From Massilia antarctica (GTDB lineage: Bacteria > Pseudomonadota > Gammaproteobacteria > Burkholderiales > Burkholderiaceae_D): DNA of 64,000 bases. The stretch is taken from the NCBI RefSeq assembly GCF_015689335.1, contig NZ_CP065053.1, forward strand, positions 1,860,001 through 1,924,000. Direction: 5' to 3'. The notes under the pieces are model-generated. The model had not been told where the DNA came from and ran no database searches. It saw nothing but the letters and a program-made list of their open reading frames with translations. Numbering within the stretch: the first letter of the stretch is position 1; each line of letters opens with the position of its first letter. This document shows positions 59,554 to 64,000 of this stretch, piece by piece. The position numbers and the translations under genes are program-made.

Positions 59554-60399
59554 TTATTTTTCGCTGCCGCCGCAGGCCGCGATGGCGTCGTCGAGGCGCA
59601 TGTGCCAGTACGAATCGCTGCCTTCGCCGCGGCTGACCGCATCCCTGATCGCGTTTAGCGGCGCCAGCAGCAGCGCGCTTGCCATCATTTCGGCCGCGTC
59701 CAGTTCAAACACCATGCAATCTTCATCAAGGCGTTCGAGCAAAACCGCGATCACGCGTTCATCCTTGCGCTTCGCCAGCCCGGCCAGGGCTTCGCCGCTG
59801 ACGCTCTCGTTGCTGTCGCCTAGGTTTTGCCACAGGCGCTCACGAATTTCTGCTGTGTCTGCTTCATGCATGGTGCCGAGCGCAAAGGTGGCCCAGTCGC
59901 GCGTGTCGTCGTCGGAGTCGGTCGCCAGCACCAGCAGCGCCTCGACCGAGGCATCCTCGTGATAATGCGCCAGGGCGAATGCCACCTGAAAGCGTATGCC
60001 GGCATCAGTGTGCGTAGCCAAAGCGAGCAGCGATGGTAGTGCCGATGGATGCGGGCGGTGCCCGAAACCGGAAATCGCTGCCGCCATCACATTTTCGACG
60101 GGGTCGTTCAAGCCCTCCATTAACAAGGCCTGGGTCTCTTCGATGGCGTATTCGTCGCTGTCTGAATTCCAGCGCGCCGGAAAGCGCGCGCGCCGCAGTT
60201 GCGAGGCGATATACATCGCCAGCGCGCGTTTATGCCGGTTTTTGCTCTTCGCGAAGCGCTGCGCCATCGCCAATGTCTCGGGCGAGCCCAGCATGTGCAG
60301 GGCGCGGATGGCTTCCCAGCTCATCTCGCTTTCCCAATCCTGCAGCGCGGTGCTGGCCAGGCTTTTCAGGGAGGCTTGTTTTACAACGGTCTTTTTCAT
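59554..60399 (-). CDS. HEAT-repeat protein inside the tRNA array
   Basis: 281 residues starting at ATG 60399. After an N-terminal helical part come several HEAT/PBS-lyase-type repeats of ~30 residues, for example PVENVMAAAISGFGHRPHP, DAGIRFQVAFALAHYHEDAS and DTRDWATFALGTMHEADT. Such proteins are scaffolds that bind proteins or RNA. It lies 21 bp upstream of tRNA-His copy 1 and about 70 bp after tRNA-Leu on the same strand, so it is probably on the same transcript. No enzymatic motif is seen. Confidence 0.85.
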   Translation of the reverse strand: MKKTVVKQASLKSLASTALQDWESEMSWEAIRALHMLGSPETLAMAQRFAKSKNRHKRALAMYIASQLRRARFPARWNSDSDEYAIEETQALLMEGLNDPVENVMAAAISGFGHRPHPSALPSLLALATHTDAGIRFQVAFALAHYHEDASVEALLVLATDSDDDTRDWATFALGTMHEADTAEIRERLWQNLGDSNESVSGEALAGLAKRKDERVIAVLLERLDEDCMVFELDAAEMMASALLLAPLNAIRDAVSRGEGSDSYWHMRLDDAIAACGGSEK

Positions 60400-60469
60400 G
60401 TGTGCCGATCCGGTCGATTGAACGCGGCCCAGTATAGGCCCGCTCAATGCCGTGGCGAACACGGTTAAG

Positions 60470-60555
60470 TGGTGCGCTCGGAGGGCGTCGAACCCCCAAT
60501 GCCTTGCGGCGCCAGATCCTAAGTCTGGTGTGTCTGCCATTTCCACCACGAGCGC
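60470..60555 (-). tRNA. tRNA-Leu (TAG)
   Basis: 86 nt including ACCA. Class II tRNA with a long variable arm; acceptor GCGCTCG/CGAGCGC; anticodon loop CTTAGGA. The 163 bp on to the next tRNA upstream hold no gene. Confidence 0.92.
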
Positions 60556-60718
60556 GGTGCGGGTCCCGGTTGCCTGCCGGGGTAGTGCGCGTCAAACTTT
60601 CGGAGCGCACCACGGCTTGCGCGTGCCGGGCTGATATCCGGAACCCGTATGCGGCATTCGCCACGAACCCTATCCGGGAACTATGGGAATGGCGCATGCG
60701 GGCGACACGTGCCTTGAA

Positions 60719-60794
60719 TGGACCCACCTGCAGGGATCGAACCTGCGACCTCGACGTTCGTAAGGTCGCGCTCTTCCATCTGAGCTAAGGTGAG
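60719..60794 (-). tRNA. Atypical tRNA-Arg-like gene (ACG)
   Basis: 76 nt including CCA. All arms have canonical lengths (acceptor CTCACCT/AGGTGGG with one T-G pair, D stem GCTC/GAGC, T stem GCAGG/CCTGC). The anticodon loop TTACGAA gives ACG (Arg). Unusual points: discriminator U instead of A/G, and a C-C mismatch at the base of the anticodon loop. Confidence 0.75.
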
Positions 60795-60799
60795 AATAA

Positions 60800-60876
60800 T
60801 GGGGTGACGTACCGGATTCGAACCGGCGGCCCTTGGAATCACAATCCAAAGCTCTGCCAACTGAGCTAACGTCACC
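60800..60876 (-). tRNA. tRNA-His (GTG), copy 2
   Basis: 77 nt with the extra 5' G and CCCA. Differs from copy 1 at about eight positions, mostly compensated in stems. It is 5 bp from the Arg-like gene, so both are processed from one precursor. Confidence 0.93.
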
Positions 60877-60908
60877 ATTGAAAAAACGCGCGGTCATGCG
60901 CGATAAAC

Positions 60909-60984
60909 TGGCAGTGGATGCAGGAGTCGAACCTGCGACAACTTGAGTCAAAGTCAAGTGCTCTACCAGCTGAGCTAATCCACA
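60909..60984 (-). tRNA. tRNA-Gln (TTG)
   Basis: 76 nt including GCCA. Anticodon stem CTTGA/TCAAG with loop CTTTGAC. The first acceptor pair is U-U, which suits the weak 1-72 pair that glutaminyl-tRNA synthetase favours, and the discriminator is G, as in tRNA-Gln. Confidence 0.88.
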
Positions 60985-60994
60985 ATTGAAAAGA

Positions 60995-61079
60995 TGGTGG
61001 GTGACCAGGGAATCGAACCCCGTATGTCATAGACGGCGGATTTACAGTCCACTGCAGTCGCCAATGCTGCTCGTCACCC
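60995..61079 (-). tRNA. tRNA-Tyr (GTA)
   Basis: 85 nt including ACCA. Class II with a 13-nt variable region; acceptor GGGTGAC/GTCACCC; D stem GCAG/CTGC; anticodon loop CTGTAAA. Confidence 0.92.
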
Positions 61080-61164
61080 CTGCTTGAAAAGCCATTCCAC
61101 AAAGCGTTTCGGGCGTGACTTGCCCCTGGCTGCGCCATGCGCTGTCTGAAAGCGCTTTGTGGAA

Positions 61165-61238
61165 TGGCGCGGGATGGAAGAGTCGAACTTCCGGCCTCAA
61201 CCCGTCAAGGTTGCGCTCTCCGATTGAGCTATTCCCGC
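61165..61238 (-). tRNA. Atypical tRNA-Val-like gene (GAC)
   Basis: 74 nt including GCCA. Acceptor GCGGGAA/ATCCCGC has an A-A mismatch at the last pair. The best anticodon stem CAACC/GGTTG leaves only six loop bases (TTGACG) instead of seven; GAC would be Val. The discriminator is G instead of A. It is probably the promoter-proximal member of the array and may be defective. Confidence 0.6.
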
Positions 61239-61255
61239 ACCGTTCCACCCGCACT

Positions 61256-61281
61256 GGTATCGCACGTGAGGGTGCGATACC
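61256..61281. other. Perfect hairpin upstream of the tRNA array
   Basis: GGTATCGCAC (61256-61265) and GTGCGATACC (61272-61281) pair over 10 bp with a 6-nt loop, 18 bp before the Val-like gene. No U-tract; it could be an operator or a processing signal. Confidence 0.4.
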
Positions 61282-61420
61282 GATACAGGCGGAACCGTTT
61301 ACTACCTGTCCGAATTGTGAAAGAACTGCGTCTGGTCCGGGTTGTCCGGGGACGGCCTCAAACTGAAAGGGCTTGACTGCGTTTGCTGCGTTTGCGGTAC
61401 TGCGGTAAAACCTGCGGCCA

Positions 61421-61463
61421 AAACAAAAAGGGCCCGGAGTCCTTGCGGAACATCCGAGCCCTT
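61421..61463 (-). terminator. Rho-independent terminator of the small gene 61508-61783
   Basis: On the minus strand AAGGGCTCGGA and TCCGGGCCCTT pair with one mismatch and are followed by TTTTGTTT. It separates the small gene from the tRNA array. Confidence 0.75.
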
Positions 61464-61507
61464 GAGCTTGACCTGGCGGTCAGCCGGGGAGGGGTAAGCC
61501 TCCGCGA

Positions 61508-61783
61508 CTAGGGGTTGCCCCCTCGGATGTTGTTTGTCTGTTCCCAATGCGCGCCACAGAATGCGGGCCACTGGCGATGCTGGTGGTAAGACGGTGCTGG
61601 CTGCGCATCAAGTGCATCAAGCGCGGCGGCGAGGGTACGGTAACCCTTGAGACCGGCGGTGCCGGCGCCTTGCAGGGCGGCCAGGACAGCAACTTGCAGC
61701 GCCCCCAACAGACGGCTGGCAAGCAGCGACAGGCCGCGCGCTGGGCGCTGCGTCGTCATCTGTTGTTGCGTCGTTGTTTTCAC
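61508..61783 (-). CDS. Small hypothetical protein
   Basis: 91 residues from the GTG at 61783, which has AGGGA 7 nt upstream; longer readings have no ribosome-binding site. A leucine/alanine-rich helix lies near residues 15-45 (LSLLASRLLGALQVAVLAAL), possibly membrane-associated, and the C-terminus is polar. It is divergent from the XRE regulator and has its own terminator. Not recognised. Confidence 0.45.
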   Translation of the reverse strand: MKTTTQQQMTTQRPARGLSLLASRLLGALQVAVLAALQGAGTAGLKGYRTLAAALDALDAQPAPSYHQHRQWPAFCGAHWEQTNNIRGGNP

Positions 61784-61997
61784 GGTCAATCCCTGTGGTC
61801 GGTGCTGCGGTTGATGCTCTTGTTGAGCCAGTGAATGCATTCTGACATGCACAAAATCGGAAAGCAAGCAAATATCGAAAATAATTTGCATATGGTGCAA
61901 ATAAATGGCGCTGTTTGGGTTTTTTTGCAACAGATGAAAACGGGGTCAGCGGCAAAAGGGTATGATGGCGGCTGTCGTAGTGAGGTACGGCGAACCC

Positions 61998-62267
61998 ATG
62001 CACACACCAAAACCATCCCCAACATCCACGCCCCTCCAGGGGCCACAGCGCAAAGCCGTCCTGCGGGTCCAGGTCTTGATGGCTGAACACGACATCCGTT
62101 TCGTCACCGAACTGTGGAAACGCCTGACGGCCATGGGCGTGGAGATTTCGCACTCCCAGCTCACGCGCGTGGTCAACAACAGCACCAAGTCCCTGAACAT
62201 CGATTTGCTCGAGGGATTGGCCAGCCTGTTCGACTGCCCGGTGTCGGCGCTGTTCAAGGACGGCTAA
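61998..62267 (+). CDS. XRE-type helix-turn-helix regulator
   Basis: 89 residues. After a proline-rich N-terminus the helix-turn-helix reads FVTELWKRLTAMGVEISHSQLTRVVNN, then LNIDLLEGLASLFDCPVSALF, a HTH_26/Cro type. It could repress itself and the divergent small gene. An in-frame ATG at 61962 overlaps a TATGAT that looks like a -10 box, so 61998 is preferred. Convergent with the toxin-like gene. Confidence 0.8.
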   Translation: MHTPKPSPTSTPLQGPQRKAVLRVQVLMAEHDIRFVTELWKRLTAMGVEISHSQLTRVVNNSTKSLNIDLLEGLASLFDCPVSALFKDG

Positions 62268-62281
62268 GCTGCAAAACGGAA

Positions 62282-62704
62282 CTACGGGACAATTCCCTGA
62301 GCGTGGAATTGCTCGGCCATCTCATCCCATTTCTTGCGTAGATCCGCATTCGACTTGTGCCAAATTGCATGCCCGCCGGGATCGTCGATGATGGCGAGAA
62401 GAAGAAAACCGTAAGCTGGGCCACCGTCGACGTAGAAAAGGTAACGATCGCTCTTGTTGCCACGCTTTTTGCGAAAATTTTCCTTCCAGCGAGCCGCTTC
62501 GGCGGTCCCCAGCGGAACCATGTGCACATGGCTAAGGATTGCGGAACCTTCATTCAAGCCGTTGCGCCCGAATACAGCAGTCTCCGGATCGATGCCCGGC
62601 ATGGCTTTCCACTGATCGAAATCGGCGATCAACTGGGCTACATTCAAATTATTTGCTGCGAATTGGGTGTGGATGAAGCTGGACGCTTGCGTCGGCTTAG
62701 CCAC
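62282..62704 (-). CDS. YafO-like toxin (putative)
   Basis: 140 residues from a GTG. The layout resembles the YafO family of ribosome-dependent mRNA interferases: LIADFDQWKAMPGIDPETAVFGR near the N-terminus, LSHVHMVPLG in the middle, DRYLFYVDGGPAYGFLLLAIIDDPGGH towards the end, then KWDEMAEQFHAQG. It is the second gene of a two-gene operon, 11 bp after 62716-62961, the usual antitoxin-then-toxin order. The match is by eye only. Confidence 0.6.
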   Translation of the reverse strand: MAKPTQASSFIHTQFAANNLNVAQLIADFDQWKAMPGIDPETAVFGRNGLNEGSAILSHVHMVPLGTAEAARWKENFRKKRGNKSDRYLFYVDGGPAYGFLLLAIIDDPGGHAIWHKSNADLRKKWDEMAEQFHAQGIVP

Positions 62705-62715
62705 AATGGACGGTG

Positions 62716-62961
62716 TCAGCTGCGGGTACGTTTGGACTTCGGCGCAGACGGTTCTCCGAGAAACTGGCGGCGAGCATCAGCGACGGAAAAACCGTTCGTG
62801 GATGTCAAGGCGCCATAAAGCGTCGTCTGCTCCACAGTCAGCTCTTCAACAACCGCCGGTGGCGCGTTTGCCTTGGATGGTCTGGGTCGTCCAGTGCCAA
62901 CAACCGGAGCGGGTTTTTTTTTCAGTTCAGGCATGATTTTTTTGCACTTACCAGTTGACAT
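62716..62961 (-). CDS. Putative antitoxin of the YafO-like system
   Basis: 81 residues. A lysine/proline-rich basic N-terminal half (KKKPAPVVGTGRPRPSK) is followed by a short helical segment VEELTVEQTTLYGAL and a serine/lysine-rich tail. It does not resemble YafN/Phd/YefM antitoxins, so the partner type would be new. Assigned as antitoxin only by position. The promoter is expected in the 158-bp gap to its right. Confidence 0.45.
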   Translation of the reverse strand: MSTGKCKKIMPELKKKPAPVVGTGRPRPSKANAPPAVVEELTVEQTTLYGALTSTNGFSVADARRQFLGEPSAPKSKRTRS

Positions 62962-63119
62962 AATTTACCACGTTCCCCCGTATCGATCCAATTCCCGGTC
63001 CAAGCGGAGCCTTGATTTGGCTCAATTCACTTCGTAATCCGGTCTGATCTTGCCCGGCGTGCAAAGGCCGATGGCGGCAACGGACGTCGTTAACATGACC
63101 GCTGCCGCCCTTCCCATGA

Positions 63120-64000
63120 TTACGGCGCGTAAGTCGCCTTGACGCTCAGGGTGTTGTAAGTCGCGTAGGCATACACGCCCACGTAGTAGCGGCCCGCCGC
63201 CGGGGCATTGATCGAACAGTTTTCCACGCTGCTCGGTCCGTCCGACTTGCAGTTGTAGCTCGCCGTGGTCGGGGTACCGCCCAGTTTGACGAACATGTCG
63301 GCGTCGCCGTTGCCGCCGTTGAGAGCGAACGCGACCTGGGTTTTACCCGCCGGAACGTCAATCGTGAAGTACTTCCAGCTGCCCGTGGCCGCGCCCTGGC
63401 CGGTCAGGGCCACGCCGTTGCTCAGCACAGGATAGCCACCGCCCGCGCCGCTCAGGGTCCCCTTCATCGCGTACCAGCCCAGCGAGGAATAGTTCGAGAA
63501 GCCGTTGGCCGGCGTGCCCTCGGCGCCGCCGCGCACCACCAGGCGGTAGCTGCCGGCCGGCAGCGACAGATTGACGAACTCGGCCGAGCGGTTGACCGCC
63601 AGGTTGCTGTGCGCAACCACCGCGCCGGCCGCGTTGTAGATGGTGGCGTCCACATCGAGCATGCGCAGGTATTCGAGCGGGTCGACGCGCAGGTTCAGGG
63701 TGCTGATGCCGGTCGTCGTGAACGTAAACGTATCGGTATCGGTATTGCGCTCGATCTGGCCGAAGTTGCGGGTCGGGTCGATGGCGCCTCCCGTGCCGAA
63801 GGCCAGCGCGCGCGTGTCCGGGATATCGTCGGCCATGTACGGCACCGCCTCGTTCACGTTCATGATGCGCAGGTCATCCTCGCCATTGTTGGCCGTGTTG
63901 TACTCGCCGCGGCTCCACGTGAACAGCTGGTTGGCCCAGCCGCCGCCCATCCAGTAGTTGCCCATGATCGGCCCCCACTGGTAAGCCGCGATGCCCTCGA
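63120..64000 (-). CDS. Secreted metallopeptidase with PPC domain (partial)
   Basis: The C-terminal ~293 residues; the rest lies to the right of the window. The visible part begins with the end of a zinc-metalloprotease catalytic domain (GPIMGNYWMGGGWANQ, WSRGEYNTANNGEDDL, resembling the region after HExxH in reprolysin-like enzymes). Beta-sandwich repeats follow, then a C-terminal PPC domain (VAFALNGGNGDADMFVKLGG, YYVGVYAYATYNTLSVKATY). PPC domains are usually trimmed during secretion. Confidence 0.85.
   Translation of the reverse strand, partial: EGIAAYQWGPIMGNYWMGGGWANQLFTWSRGEYNTANNGEDDLRIMNVNEAVPYMADDIPDTRALAFGTGGAIDPTRNFGQIERNTDTDTFTFTTTGISTLNLRVDPLEYLRMLDVDATIYNAAGAVVAHSNLAVNRSAEFVNLSLPAGSYRLVVRGGAEGTPANGFSNYSSLGWYAMKGTLSGAGGGYPVLSNGVALTGQGAATGSWKYFTIDVPAGKTQVAFALNGGNGDADMFVKLGGTPTTASYNCKSDGPSSVENCSINAPAAGRYYVGVYAYATYNTLSVKATYAP

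Noticed and set aside
60556..60718. A tenth tRNA between tRNA-Leu and the Arg-like gene
   Set aside because: No T-arm-like GGTTCGA context with a pairing acceptor could be found in this 163-bp gap.

Overview
The window is high-GC DNA from a betaproteobacterium, most likely of the Oxalobacteraceae (Massilia/Duganella/Telluria type). I base this on the codon bias, the clusters hemA-prfA-dsbB-prmC, minCDE, metE/metR and phasin-phaA-phaB, the c5-type dihaem cytochrome, and dispersed GTTCCCGCGCAGGCGGGAA-type palindromes. No rRNA operon and no CRISPR array were seen. About 90% of the sequence is ordinary chromosomal backbone, with one accessory stretch from about 51.6 to 63 kb.

Backbone, left part (1-24.6 kb): a partial acyl-CoA ligase divergent from a Crp/Fnr regulator; an M24 aminopeptidase leading a run of small genes (MgtC/SapB, DUF924, DUF2520); an AlkB-like dioxygenase, an outer-membrane barrel protein, and a REP-associated tyrosine transposase near a GGGGTCAGACCCC hairpin pair; ettA, rarD and kup; an FKBP lipoprotein; a HAF-repeat secreted protein whose ribosome-binding site lies in a perfect hairpin; gshA with a downstream deacetylase; DUF885; and the translation/haem block hemA-prfA-dsbB-prmC. 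Upstream of hemA a consensus-like promoter on the minus strand precedes two strong hairpins and may drive an unannotated small RNA.

Backbone, middle part (24.9-51.4 kb): a frameshifted Abi-like gene, a response regulator, minCDE, metE and metR facing each other across a MetR-type palindrome, polyhydroxybutyrate precursor genes (phasin-like, phaA, phaB), an ATPase overlapping a GNAT-DUF1993 fusion gene, proline iminopeptidase, fadH, a cluster of REP-like palindromes, a FabH-like synthase, a CtpA-type protease, a TonB-dependent receptor with an expandable 12-bp repeat, an M13 peptidase and a dihaem cytochrome c.

Accessory region (51.6-63 kb): tRNA-Arg(CCG) is followed by a decayed defence-type island holding a C-terminal relic of a type I restriction HsdR and an AlbA/Schlafen-type ATP-binding gene broken into two pieces by an IS3-family element. 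After a MerR regulator, accD and an HNH endonuclease comes a tight minus-strand array of nine tRNA or tRNA-like genes (Val, Tyr, Gln, His, Arg, Leu, His, Trp and a Cys-like one). Several have abnormal anticodon arms or discriminator bases, and a HEAT-repeat protein gene sits inside the array. A terminator closes the array. Next come a divergent XRE regulator/small protein pair and a two-gene operon that looks like a YafO-type toxin with an unfamiliar partner. The window ends inside a secreted metalloprotease with a C-terminal PPC domain.

The most unusual parts are the tRNA array with its embedded HEAT-repeat gene, the putative toxin-antitoxin operon and the candidate small RNA upstream of hemA. 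All functional calls come from reading the translated sequence and its motifs; no database search was run.
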